64,000 nucleotides of DNA from positions 1 through 64,000 of the forward strand of contig CANMHT010000011.1 in NCBI GenBank assembly GCA_947497755.1. The letters are read 5' to 3'. Positions 10,159-18,795 of the stretch are shown here, one piece after another; the stretch's first letter is position 1, and each line of letters opens with the position of its first letter. The stretch comes from an uncultured Polaribacter sp. GTDB taxonomy: Bacteria > Bacteroidota > Bacteroidia > Flavobacteriales > Flavobacteriaceae. The notes under the pieces are model-generated. The model did no database searches and was not told where the DNA came from. It saw only the letters and a list, made by a program, of their open reading frames with translations. The position numbers and the translations under genes are program-made.

Positions 10159-11091
10159 TTGGAAATAATCCATTCGCTTTCTAATTATCCTTATTCTGAA
10201 AAAACAGTGGTAACCATTGGTACTTTTGATGGAGTACATATTGGACATCAAAAAATACTAGAACAGGTCGTTTTTGCCGCTAAGCAACAACAACTAAAAT
10301 CGGTCTTACTTACTTTCTTTCCACATCCAAGAATGGTCTTACAAAAAGAAGCTTCTATTGAATTGATTAACACCATAGAAGAAAAAGCCAATTTATTAGC
10401 TAAAACTGGACTAGATTATTTGGTTGTACATCCGTTTAGCATTGATTTTTCTAAAATGACAGCTTTGGATTTTGTGAGAAATGTGTTGGTTAATCAATTA
10501 AATACTGCAAAATTAATTATTGGATACGACCATCATTTTGGCAAAAATAGAGAAGGAAATATTGAGCAGTTAACCGAATATAGCCACCTGTATGATTTTG
10601 AAGTAATTGAAATTCCTGCCCAAGATATTAACGATGTTTCTGTGAGCTCAACTAAAATTAGAAGAGCGCTCTCTGAGAAAAACATAAAAACTGCTAATAA
10701 GTATTTAGGCTATCCTTTTATGCTTAACGGAAAAGTGGTAAACGGGAAACAGTTGGGTGGTAAAATTGGCTTTCCTACAGCAAACATTCATATTGAAGAG
10801 GATTACAAATTGATTCCAAAAACTGGAGTATATATTGTAAAATCTGTAATCAATGGTATGGAAGTTTTAGGAATGATGAACATTGGTTTTAGACCTACTG
10901 TGGATGGAAAACACCAAACCATTGAAGTTCATTTTTTTGATTTTAACGACAATTTATACAACCAACATTTAACAATTGAACTTTTGTACTTTTTAAGAGA
11001 TGAACAAAAATTTACTTCGGTAGAAAAATTAATTTCTCAATTAAAAATAGACAAAGAAAACGCTCAAAAATACTTAGAAAACAATCTGTAA
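10159..11091 (+). CDS. ribF: Bifunctional riboflavin kinase / FAD synthetase
   Basis: The enzyme phosphorylates riboflavin to FMN and adenylylates FMN to FAD in the cytoplasm. The N-terminal nucleotidyltransferase domain shows TIGTFDGVHIGHQ (residues about 20-32), and the C-terminal riboflavin-kinase domain shows GGKIGFPTANI and GVYIVKS (about 200-235). The length of 310 aa is normal. The only start that fits the family N-terminus is a TTG at 10159; no in-frame ATG is available. Alone between its promoter and serS, it would also supply the FAD needed by SdhA. Confidence 0.95.
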   Translation: MEIIHSLSNYPYSEKTVVTIGTFDGVHIGHQKILEQVVFAAKQQQLKSVLLTFFPHPRMVLQKEASIELINTIEEKANLLAKTGLDYLVVHPFSIDFSKMTALDFVRNVLVNQLNTAKLIIGYDHHFGKNREGNIEQLTEYSHLYDFEVIEIPAQDINDVSVSSTKIRRALSEKNIKTANKYLGYPFMLNGKVVNGKQLGGKIGFPTANIHIEEDYKLIPKTGVYIVKSVINGMEVLGMMNIGFRPTVDGKHQTIEVHFFDFNDNLYNQHLTIELLYFLRDEQKFTSVEKLISQLKIDKENAQKYLENNL

Positions 11092-11097
11092 TATGGA

Positions 11098-11128
11098 TTG
11101 GTAAATTGTTGTTGTTACTGTATCTTTG
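11098..11128 (+). promoter_or_regulatory. Promoter of serS
   Basis: TTG at 11098-11100 and TATCTTTG at 11121-11128 are spaced by 20 bp; the predicted leader is about 17 nt. Confidence 0.7.
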
Positions 11129-11150
11129 CTGTTCTTAAAAATTTAAAAAG

Positions 11151-12425
11151 ATGTTACAAGTTCAGTTTATTAGAGACAACAAACAAACTGTTTTAGACGG
11201 ATTAGCAAAACGTAATTTTGCAAATGCAGCAACCATTATTGAAGAAGTATTAACTTCTGATGAAACAAGAAGAGCTACTCAAGCTTCTTTAGATAATGTG
11301 TTGGCAGAATCTAATAAAATATCCAAAGAAATTGGACAGCTTTTTAAGTCTGGTGAAGTACAAAAAGCCAATTTATTAAAAGAAAAAACTACGCAATTAA
11401 AAGATCAATCTAAAGAATTGACAGAACAGCTAAATGCAGCTGCTTCTAAATTGCAAGAATTGTTATTTCAAATACCAAATGTACCTCATGCTTCTGTAAA
11501 AGCAGGAAACTCTGAAGAAGACAATGAAGAAATCTTTAAAGAAGGAATCGTACCAAATTTAGGAGAAAATGCATTGCCTCATTGGGAGCTAGCAAAGAAA
11601 TACGATATTATCGATTTTGAATTAGGAACTAAAGTTACTGGTGCTGGTTTTCCTGTATATAAAGGAAAAGGAGCTAGACTACAGCGCGCATTAATTAATT
11701 ATTTTTTAGATAAAAATATTGCTGCTGGATATAAAGAGTATCAAGTACCACATTTAATTAATGAAGCATCTGGAATCGGAACTGGTCAATTACCGGATAA
11801 AGAAGGACAAATGTATCATGTAACTGGAGATGATTTGTATTTAATTCCAACTGCAGAAGTACCAATTACAAACATGTTTAGAGGGAACTTGCTTACAGAA
11901 AATGATTTTCCAATTACTTGTACAGGATATACACCTTGTTTTAGAAGAGAAGCAGGTTCTTATGGAGCACATGTAAGAGGATTAAACAGATTGCATCAGT
12001 TTGACAAAGTAGAAATTGTTAGAATTGAGCATCCAGATAACTCATATAATGCACTGAATGGCATGGTAGAACATATCAAAGAAATCTTAAGAGAATTAAA
12101 GTTACCATATAGAATTTTACGTTTGTGTGGTGGTGATACAGGATTTACTTCTGCTTTAACATTCGATTTTGAAGTGTTTTCTACTGCACAAGATAGATGG
12201 CTAGAAATTAGTTCTGCTTCTAACTTTGAAACATTCCAAGCAAACAGATTAAAACTGCGTTTTAAGAATAAAGACGGGAAAAGTCAATTAGCACACACTT
12301 TAAATGGAAGCTCTCTTGCATTGCCTAGAGTTTTGGCCGGAATTTTAGAGAATTATCAAACAGAAGATGGAATTATGATTCCAGAAGTGTTAGTTCCTTA
12401 TTGTGGTTTTGACAAGATAGATTAA
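11151..12425 (+). CDS. serS: Seryl-tRNA synthetase
   Basis: A class II aminoacyl-tRNA synthetase (424 aa) that charges tRNA-Ser. Residues 1-110 form the N-terminal coiled-coil arm (charged, leucine-heptad rich). Motif 2 is in TPCFRREAGSYG and motif 3 in HTLNGSSLALPRVLAGILEN near the C-terminus; the serine-binding TAEVPITN segment is present. Its length is standard and it is a single-gene transcript with its own promoter and terminator. Confidence 0.97.
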   Translation: MLQVQFIRDNKQTVLDGLAKRNFANAATIIEEVLTSDETRRATQASLDNVLAESNKISKEIGQLFKSGEVQKANLLKEKTTQLKDQSKELTEQLNAAASKLQELLFQIPNVPHASVKAGNSEEDNEEIFKEGIVPNLGENALPHWELAKKYDIIDFELGTKVTGAGFPVYKGKGARLQRALINYFLDKNIAAGYKEYQVPHLINEASGIGTGQLPDKEGQMYHVTGDDLYLIPTAEVPITNMFRGNLLTENDFPITCTGYTPCFRREAGSYGAHVRGLNRLHQFDKVEIVRIEHPDNSYNALNGMVEHIKEILRELKLPYRILRLCGGDTGFTSALTFDFEVFSTAQDRWLEISSASNFETFQANRLKLRFKNKDGKSQLAHTLNGSSLALPRVLAGILENYQTEDGIMIPEVLVPYCGFDKID

Positions 12426-12464
12426 AAGAAAAGGATTTGATATCCTTAAAAATACATTAGAATT

Positions 12465-12499
12465 AAAAGTAAGTTTCTTGATAAAGGAAACTTACTTTT
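12465..12499. terminator. Bidirectional terminator between serS and a convergent small gene
   Basis: Perfect 13-bp arms AAAAGTAAGTTTC at 12465-12477 and GAAACTTACTTTT at 12487-12499, with A-run and T-run flanks, sit between converging genes. Confidence 0.85.
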
Positions 12500-12643
12500 T
12501 TAGTTTGCAACTACGGCAACCATCATTCTTTTATATTTATTCATTTCTAATAATGCATTTAAGTAGGCTCCGATTTGTCCATTTTGCATATACTTTTTAG
12601 AATTGTTTTTTGCTTGTTCGTATTGTTTAGTTAAATCAGTCAT
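12500..12643 (-). CDS. Small conserved-looking protein of 47 residues
   Basis: A short open frame begins at the ATG complement of 12641-12643 and stops at 12500. The product is basic and probably helical (MTDLTKQYEQ, then YLNALLEMNKYKRMM, ending VAVVAN); it has no signal peptide and no cysteine. I believe similar small proteins with a C-terminal NKYKRMMVAVVAN-like end occur in other flavobacteria, but I cannot verify this here. Its end coincides with a bidirectional terminator, which supports it being a real gene. Function unknown. Confidence 0.6.
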   Translation of the reverse strand: MTDLTKQYEQAKNNSKKYMQNGQIGAYLNALLEMNKYKRMMVAVVAN

Positions 12644-12753
12644 GATAATAAATTTTGTTAGTTCATTTATCTAATAGACAAGTTTCGTGCCAAAATGTTA
12701 CAAAGAGATTTGAGAAAAGTTCTTATTTAATAAAAATTTAACGTTCTTGTGCT

Positions 12754-12761
12754 TATCTTTG
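12754..12761 (+). promoter_or_regulatory. -7 box of the TPR-protein operon (leaderless start predicted)
   Basis: A perfect TAnnTTTG box (TATCTTTG) ends only 6 bp before the ATG at 12768, so transcription should begin at or next to the start codon. Confidence 0.65.
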
Positions 12762-12767
12762 AAAGAC

Positions 12768-14540
12768 ATGAAAAAAGCCATAATCATATTATTACTACTC
12801 GTTTCTCAGGTACAATTTGCCCAAAACGACTACTTGTTAGCTGAGCGATATTATAGAGATGGCGCCTATGAAAAAGCGGTTCCGATTTACAAAGCGCTCT
12901 TTGAAAAAAACAGGTATAATACTACTTATTTAAAGCGATTAATTAATTCTTATCAAGAATTATCTGAATACACTACTGTAAAAAAACTTTTAGAAAAACA
13001 ACTAAAAACAAATCCAACTCATAGCTATTTATTAGTTGAATTAGGATATAATTTTGAACGACAACAACAAAAAGATTCAGCTACATTATATTACGACAAA
13101 GCGATTAATTCTATTCAAAAGAATCCTGGAATGGGTGGCTATATTGGACGCCTATTTAAAGAAAATGCCTTGTTAGATTATGCCATTACAGCTTATGAAA
13201 AGTCGATGCAACTCAATCCAAATGTAAACTATGAGTTTCAGCTTGCGCAAATTTATGGAGAACAAGGAAACTTTGAGAAAATGTTTATCTCGTATATCGA
13301 TTTGGTAGATAAAAATGCGAATTATTTAAATACTGTTCAACGTTATACAAGTCAGTATATTACCGATGACAAACTCAACGAGAATAATATTTCATTTAAA
13401 AAAGCCCTCATTAAAAAATCGGTAAGCAATCCAAAAGATGTTTGGAACAAACTTTTAAGTTGGCTATTTGTACAACAAAAAGAATACAACAAAGCCTTTA
13501 TTCAAGAAAAAGCACTTTTTAAAAGAAATCCAAATCATATCAGAAATATTATCAGACTTGGCTATGGTGCTTTTGATGGCAAAGAATACAAAACAGCTAC
13601 CAATTGTTTTCAGTTTATTATAGATAATAGTCCTTTTATAGATCAAAAAATAAACGCAGATCTTTATTTGCTAAAAATTGCCATTGCAACCAATCAACCA
13701 AATATTGATGCACTCTTTAAGAATGTGTATGCTACCTATGGAAAAAAATCTAATACATTAAAAATTCAATTAGAAGAATCCAACTACTTAACCTTTGTTA
13801 AAAATGAACCGCAAAAATCTGTAGCAATATTAGAACATGCCTTACAAATATCTCGTTCAAAATTTGAAAAAGCAGAAATAAAGATTGCCTTAGGAGATGT
13901 TCATGTTTTTATAGGAAATTACAACAAAGCGCTGATTTACTTTTCTCAAGTACAAACTAGTATCAAGAATCATCCATTGGCACAAAAAGCAAGATTTAAG
14001 GTAGCACAAACTTCTTATTTTAAGAACGATTTTAAATGGGCTTTTGCTCAACTTAAAGTACTAAAAGCATCCACTACACAGTTAATTGCCAACGATGCCT
14101 TGGATTTGTTTTTAATCATTTCTGATAATCAAGCCAAAGATTCATTAGAAACTGGATTAACACTTTATGCAAAAGCAGATTTATTGGCTTTTCAAAATAA
14201 AAACCAAGAATCTATTGAAGTGCTACAACAAATTATCACCAAATTTAAAGGACAAAAAATAGAAGATGAATCTTTGTACAAACAAGCCAATTTATATGTA
14301 AAAACGGGGCAGTATGAAAGTGCTATCAAAAATTTACATCAAATTATTAGCTTAGATAAAGAAAGTATATTTGTAGACGATGCGATTTATTTAATTGCAG
14401 AAATTTACAAAGACAAATTAAACCTCCCTCAAAAAGCTTCAGAATACTATCAAAAGATTATTTTTGAACATCCTTCGAGTATCTACTTAGTAGCTGCTAG
14501 GAAAAAATATAGAACATTAAGAGGAGACAATATCAATTAA
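12768..14540 (+). CDS. Secreted tetratricopeptide-repeat protein
   Basis: A 590-residue protein with a signal peptide (MKKAIIILLLLVSQVQFAQ) followed by TPR-like helical pairs over its whole length, such as ALLDYAITAYEKSMQLNPN and QPQKAS-type helices near the C-terminus (LPQKASEYYQKIIFEHP). It probably works in the periplasm as a protein-interaction scaffold; partners are unknown. An in-frame TTG 21 bp upstream overlaps the promoter box and is rejected as start. The stop codon is 2 bp before the next ATG, so it is co-transcribed with the DUF4286 gene. Confidence 0.85.
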   Translation: MKKAIIILLLLVSQVQFAQNDYLLAERYYRDGAYEKAVPIYKALFEKNRYNTTYLKRLINSYQELSEYTTVKKLLEKQLKTNPTHSYLLVELGYNFERQQQKDSATLYYDKAINSIQKNPGMGGYIGRLFKENALLDYAITAYEKSMQLNPNVNYEFQLAQIYGEQGNFEKMFISYIDLVDKNANYLNTVQRYTSQYITDDKLNENNISFKKALIKKSVSNPKDVWNKLLSWLFVQQKEYNKAFIQEKALFKRNPNHIRNIIRLGYGAFDGKEYKTATNCFQFIIDNSPFIDQKINADLYLLKIAIATNQPNIDALFKNVYATYGKKSNTLKIQLEESNYLTFVKNEPQKSVAILEHALQISRSKFEKAEIKIALGDVHVFIGNYNKALIYFSQVQTSIKNHPLAQKARFKVAQTSYFKNDFKWAFAQLKVLKASTTQLIANDALDLFLIISDNQAKDSLETGLTLYAKADLLAFQNKNQESIEVLQQIITKFKGQKIEDESLYKQANLYVKTGQYESAIKNLHQIISLDKESIFVDDAIYLIAEIYKDKLNLPQKASEYYQKIIFEHPSSIYLVAARKKYRTLRGDNIN

Positions 14541-14542
14541 AT

Positions 14543-14872
14543 ATGTATATATACAACGTAACATTAAGCATAGACGAAAGCATTCATGACGATTGGCTAC
14601 AATGGATTCATAATCATATTCCAGAAGTATTAGCAACAGGTAAATTTGTATCTGCCAAACTAACACAAGTTTTGGTAGAAGAAGAAATGGGCGGAATCAC
14701 ATATTCTGTACAATACAGAGCAAAATCTAGAGAAGATTTAGACAGTTATTACAAAGAAGATGCCGATAGATTACGCACAGATGGTATGCGAAAGTTTGCC
14801 GATAAAATGCTTGCTTTTAGAACAGAATTAAAAATTGTAAATGAATTTTTTTCTAATGAAGTAAAAAATTAA
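14543..14872 (+). CDS. DUF4286 family protein
   Basis: This 109-residue cytoplasmic protein begins MYIYNVTLSIDESIHDDW and ends in LAFRTELKIVNEF, the pattern of DUF4286, a small ferredoxin-like alpha/beta family conserved in Bacteroidota. The family has no established role. It is translationally close-coupled to the upstream TPR gene (2 bp gap) and overlaps the convergent gene by 4 bp. Genes of this family are often found near rsmA and TPR genes in flavobacteria, as here; the significance is unknown. Confidence 0.85.
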   Translation: MYIYNVTLSIDESIHDDWLQWIHNHIPEVLATGKFVSAKLTQVLVEEEMGGITYSVQYRAKSREDLDSYYKEDADRLRTDGMRKFADKMLAFRTELKIVNEFFSNEVKN

Positions 14873-15714
14873 AAGGACACACCTACTCCAACTGAAAAGG
14901 TATTTATTTTTGAAACACCCAAAGTATAATGCTCATATCCAGATGAAATATGATATTTATTAATATAATATTTCATCTGGATTTTTGATTTAATTACATT
15001 TCTAGTATTAATTTTAGATGCATTATATGAAAACAATAGACTTACAGGTTTAGTTACAAACCATTCGGTTCCAAAACCGTAAGAAAAACCCATTTTTTCT
15101 ACATCTTTACCTACATACATTGCTCCAACACCAAACCAAAGATCTAATTTTTGTGTTCTTACTCTATGATAATTTAGCATTGCAGAAAATAACGAAAATG
15201 ATTCTCTTCTATTACCTAGCTTTTCATACAATTGCAAGTAACTAGCTTCAACACTCATACGCTTAAAAAAACGAAAATTTAGGTTTAAATGATTCCCATA
15301 TAAATTCTTGTTTTCCACAACAAAATTGTTTGAGACATCTAATCTCGCTATTGAGTAATTTGTAGAATCGGTATAAATAAAATTTCCGTAGTTGGCATTT
15401 TTATATGGATAGGCAGAAATTTCTGCACTACGCATTCTTCCTTCGTATTCAAATTCAGATTCTATCATTACTTCATAAGTCACAAATAAAAAAAACTTCA
15501 AAAAAAGACGACCAATTTCTGCTCCTAAAGAGAAACTATCACTATTCTTTTCTTTCTTTGATGATGTTTTGGTAGACTTTGTAGTTGTCCCTCCAGAAGA
15601 ACTGGTTTTTGTTGTATTTAAACTCTGTTTAGCCTCTTCTAATTTTCCATCTTGAGAAAAACTAAAAAAAGGCATAATTAAAAATAATAAAATGGTTAAA
15701 TATCTCTTTTTCAT
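14869..15714 (-). CDS. Secreted protein, probable outer-membrane beta-barrel
   Basis: The 281-residue product has a signal peptide (to FFSFSQ, about residue 21), a Ser/Thr/Lys-rich low-complexity linker (about 33-58), then beta-strand-like segments with alternating hydrophobic and aromatic residues ending in SVGVGVSF, typical of an outer-membrane barrel C-terminus. I recognise no family. It is transcribed away from rsmA and converges with the DUF4286 gene. Confidence 0.65.
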   Translation of the reverse strand: MKKRYLTILLFLIMPFFSFSQDGKLEEAKQSLNTTKTSSSGGTTTKSTKTSSKKEKNSDSFSLGAEIGRLFLKFFLFVTYEVMIESEFEYEGRMRSAEISAYPYKNANYGNFIYTDSTNYSIARLDVSNNFVVENKNLYGNHLNLNFRFFKRMSVEASYLQLYEKLGNRRESFSLFSAMLNYHRVRTQKLDLWFGVGAMYVGKDVEKMGFSYGFGTEWFVTKPVSLLFSYNASKINTRNVIKSKIQMKYYINKYHISSGYEHYTLGVSKINTFSVGVGVSF

Positions 15715-15767
15715 AATGTTTCTTTTTAAAAGCTAATGTGTTGACAATTATTATGCCGAAATAAATG

Positions 15768-15775
15768 TACATTTG
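15768..15775 (+). promoter_or_regulatory. -7 box of rsmA-mgtE
   Basis: TACATTTG fits the consensus. It overlaps an upstream in-frame ATG at 15765, which therefore would not be in the mRNA; this supports the downstream TTG as the rsmA start. A -33 TTG lies at 15741, a rather long 24-bp spacing. Confidence 0.55.
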
Positions 15776-15803
15776 TTATTTATACGTATTTAAACACATT
15801 GAT

Positions 15804-16607
15804 TTGTCTGTAAAAGCAAAAAAACATTTAGGTCAGCATTTTTTAACTGATGAAACTATTGCCAGAGATATTGCCGATTCTTTAACAGAAAATGGTTATA
15901 ATCATGTTCTTGAAATTGGACCAGGAATGGGCGTTTTAACCAAGTATTTGCTAACAAAAAAGCCCAAAGTAACCGTGATGGAAATTGATACAGAATCGGT
16001 TGCTTACTTACACGAAACCTTTCCTGTAGAACATATTAAACTAAATACTAAAAGCGAAAAGTTTTCAATCTTAGAGAGTGATTTTTTAAAGCAAGATATT
16101 GCTAGCGTTTTTAACCAAGAGCAAGTAGCTATTATTGGTAATTTCCCTTACAATATCTCGAGTCAAATTGTATTTAAAGCCATAGAAAACAGAAACTATG
16201 TTCCAGAGTTTTCTGGAATGTTTCAGAAAGAGGTTGCACAACGAATCGCAGAAAAAGAAGGTAGTAAAACTTACGGAATCCTTTCTGTTCTTACACAAGC
16301 TTTTTACGATGTAGAGTATTTATTTACTGTACCACCAACAGTTTTTAATCCACCACCAAAAGTAGATTCTGGAGTTATTCGTTGTATTAGAAAAGAAAAC
16401 TACACTTTACCCGTAGATGAAAAATTGTTTTTTAGAGTGGTTAAAATGAGCTTTAACCAACGAAGAAAAATGCTACGTGGTAGTTTAAAATCCTTTAATC
16501 TTTCGGAATCTTTAAAAGAAGACCCTATCTTTGCGAAACGACCAGAGCAATTATCTGTTCAAGAATTTATTAATCTGACCGCAAAAATAGCAAACGATGG
16601 CATTTGA
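15804..16607 (+). CDS. rsmA: 16S rRNA (adenine1518/1519-N6)-dimethyltransferase
   Basis: RsmA (KsgA) uses S-adenosylmethionine to dimethylate two adjacent adenines in the 3' hairpin of 16S rRNA late in 30S assembly. The SAM motif is [11 protein letters not shown], and the catalytic motif IV is NFPYNIS (about residue 107). The protein is 267 aa from the TTG at 15804, which gives the family N-terminus [13 protein letters not shown]; the ATG at 15765 adds 13 unlikely residues and lies inside the promoter. It overlaps mgtE by 11 bp. Confidence 0.95.
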   Translation: MSVKAKKHLGQHFLTDETIARDIADSLTENGYNHVLEIGPGMGVLTKYLLTKKPKVTVMEIDTESVAYLHETFPVEHIKLNTKSEKFSILESDFLKQDIASVFNQEQVAIIGNFPYNISSQIVFKAIENRNYVPEFSGMFQKEVAQRIAEKEGSKTYGILSVLTQAFYDVEYLFTVPPTVFNPPPKVDSGVIRCIRKENYTLPVDEKLFFRVVKMSFNQRRKMLRGSLKSFNLSESLKEDPIFAKRPEQLSVQEFINLTAKIANDGI

Positions 16608-17946
16608 AATTACGAAAGAGCTTTTAGAGAATGTTGCATTATATGTAGATAATGGCAATGACAAAGCCTTGTCTAAGCTATTTGATGGCGTACACTATGC
16701 CGATATTGCTGAGGTTTTAGATCAGATTTCTTTTGATGAAGCTATTTACGTAATTAAACTTTTAGATAGTGAAACAACTTCTGATATTCTTTCTGAATTA
16801 GATGAAGATGTTAGTAGTAAAATCCTAGAAAACTTATCTGTTAAAGAAATTGCAGAAGAAGTTGCCGAATTAGATACAGATGACGCCGTAGATTTATTAG
16901 GTGAGCTACCAGAAGACAGAAAAGAGAATGTAATTGCTCAAATAGAAGATGATGAGTTAGTTGCTGATATCCAAGAATTATTAAACTACGAAGATGATTC
17001 TGCCGGAGGTTTAATGGCAAAAGAACTTGTAAAGGTTTATGAAACTTGGACCGTTGCAGGTTGCTTACGTAAAATTAGAGCGCAAGCAAAAAATGTAACC
17101 AGAGTACATTCTATTTATGTAGTAGATAAACAAGAACGACTTATTGGTAGACTCTCTTTAAAAGATCTTTTAATTGCTAAAAATGAAAGTAAAATAGCAG
17201 AAATCTTTATTCCGAAAGTTGATTATGTTTTTGTTGATGCTGATGCAGAAGAAGTTGCGAAAGTAATGGCAAAATACGATTTGGAAGCGCTTCCTGTTGT
17301 TAATGAAAATATGGTCTTATTAGGTAGAATTACTATTGATGATATTGTAGATGTAATTAAAGAAGAAGCCGAAAAAGATTATCAGTTAGCAGCCGGTATT
17401 ACACAAGATGTAGATTCTGATGACAGTATTTTTCATTTAACAAAAGCACGTATTCCTTGGTTGTTTTTAGGACTTATTGGTGGTATTGGCGCCTTTTTAA
17501 TTATGGAAGGTTTTCAAGATTCTTTTAAAAAAAATGCGGTATTGTTCTTTTTTACACCACTAATTGCCGCTATGGCAGGAAATGTTGGTGTACAATCTTC
17601 TGCAATTATCGTACAAGGTTTGGCAAATGATGATGTAAAAGGTAGCATTAACAATCGTTTAATTAAAGAAATGCTTTTAGCAGCTTTAAACGGACTTATT
17701 TTAGCGGTATTCCTATTCCTTTTTATTTGGCTTTATAATGGAGAAATGCAAAAATCTTTAGCCATTTCTGTTTCCTTAATTGTAGTAATTATCGTAGCAG
17801 GATTAATAGGTACTTTTATTCCGCTTTTCTTAAACAAACGGGGGATTGACCCTGCCATTGCAACAGGGCCATTTATAACTACAAGCAATGATATCTTTGG
17901 AATTTTGATCTATTTCTGGATAGCGAAACTAATTATAGGGATGTAA
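16597..17946 (+). CDS. mgtE: Magnesium transporter MgtE
   Basis: A 449-residue inner-membrane Mg2+ channel. Residues about 1-130 are the acidic MgtE_N helical domain, 135-255 two CBS domains (the Mg2+ sensor), and 285-449 five membrane helices including the signature [10 protein letters not shown]. Acidic residues in the N and CBS domains sense cytosolic Mg2+ and close the pore. It is translationally coupled to rsmA by an 11-bp overlap, a pairing seen in many flavobacteria and fitting for a ribosome that needs Mg2+, though that link is an inference. Confidence 0.95.
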   Translation: MAFEITKELLENVALYVDNGNDKALSKLFDGVHYADIAEVLDQISFDEAIYVIKLLDSETTSDILSELDEDVSSKILENLSVKEIAEEVAELDTDDAVDLLGELPEDRKENVIAQIEDDELVADIQELLNYEDDSAGGLMAKELVKVYETWTVAGCLRKIRAQAKNVTRVHSIYVVDKQERLIGRLSLKDLLIAKNESKIAEIFIPKVDYVFVDADAEEVAKVMAKYDLEALPVVNENMVLLGRITIDDIVDVIKEEAEKDYQLAAGITQDVDSDDSIFHLTKARIPWLFLGLIGGIGAFLIMEGFQDSFKKNAVLFFFTPLIAAMAGNVGVQSSAIIVQGLANDDVKGSINNRLIKEMLLAALNGLILAVFLFLFIWLYNGEMQKSLAISVSLIVVIIVAGLIGTFIPLFLNKRGIDPAIATGPFITTSNDIFGILIYFWIAKLIIGM

Positions 17947-17951
17947 AAAAA

Positions 17952-17975
17952 GCTTCTGGTTTTACAACCAAAAGC
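17952..17975 (+). terminator. Possible weak terminator after mgtE
   Basis: GCTT-TGGTT pairs with AACCA-AAGC with small bulges just after the stop; the following T-run is short. The rest of the 183-bp gap to the response-regulator gene shows nothing I recognise. Confidence 0.4.
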
Positions 17976-18129
17976 CTTTCCAATTTTCTTTTTCGAGTTG
18001 TTCCCCTAACTACAACTGCAAATTCCCACTTTTAATCGGAATTTCTTTTTTATACATGTCAAAGATATCATTAAGATTCCTTGTATATATGTGTAAAACC
18101 GTAAGTAAAAATGCAAGTTTCCGCAAAAG

Positions 18130-18795
18130 CTAATCTATAATACCTAATTCTTTTGCCTTAAGGATTAAATCTGTATTGTTTATAGCGTTTAAATCAATTC
18201 TTAAATTCGCTAATTTGTTTTCTATAGAACGTTGTTTTAAAAGAGTTCCATCCTCTTTTTTTATCAAACCAACAAGGTTGCTAATTTTAGATTGTTTGGG
18301 TAATTCTTTTAAAATCTGAATTGCTACTTCGTCCATCTGAATTTCAATACAAGCTCTTCGCATTAATTTCTGATGTACATCATGAGAATAATACACCTCA
18401 TCATTCATCATCTTTTGTATTGCAAATTGAAGCTCTGTAGCATCACATTTATTTTTTAATAAATAAGAAGATGGCTTTAAATTGTAAACAACATTATAAA
18501 TTCTATTGGTTTCTGAATGTCCTGTAATTACTCCAATTTTAACAGGGATTCCTTCTTTTTTTACTGCTTTTATCAAGCTTTCTCCTCCGTCAATATGATT
18601 GGATTGTACTGCTACATCAAAACTTAAATCAGTAAAAAGAATATCAAAAGTACCTTGTTTTAGTTTTAACAAGGCATCATCACAACATCTAGTGGTAACT
18701 ACCTCATAATCTCCAGCTTTGTTTAATGACGAAACAATACCATCAATAATTAACTGATGATCATCTACAACCAATATTTTTAATGCATTAGACAT
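18130..18795 (-). CDS. Response regulator with divergent LuxR-type DNA-binding domain
   Basis: Start chosen at MSNALKILVVDD (ATG complement 18793-18795), which overlaps the kinase gene by 8 bp. The receiver domain has the acidic pair Asp11-Asp12, the phospho-acceptor Asp56 (ILFTDLSF) and a lysine near residue 110. The C-terminal 90 residues are a degenerate LuxR/NarL helix-turn-helix: RSIENKLANLRIDLNAIN aligns with the usual recognition helix, and KAKELGIID ends the protein. It should be phosphorylated by the kinase encoded just upstream and regulate transcription; targets may include the small peptide gene of the same locus. Confidence 0.85.
   Translation of the reverse strand: MSNALKILVVDDHQLIIDGIVSSLNKAGDYEVVTTRCCDDALLKLKQGTFDILFTDLSFDVAVQSNHIDGGESLIKAVKKEGIPVKIGVITGHSETNRIYNVVYNLKPSSYLLKNKCDATELQFAIQKMMNDEVYYSHDVHQKLMRRACIEIQMDEVAIQILKELPKQSKISNLVGLIKKEDGTLLKQRSIENKLANLRIDLNAINNTDLILKAKELGIID

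Noticed and set aside
15765..15803. Longer rsmA N-terminus from the ATG at 15765
   Set aside because: That ATG overlaps the -7 box and adds residues foreign to the family.
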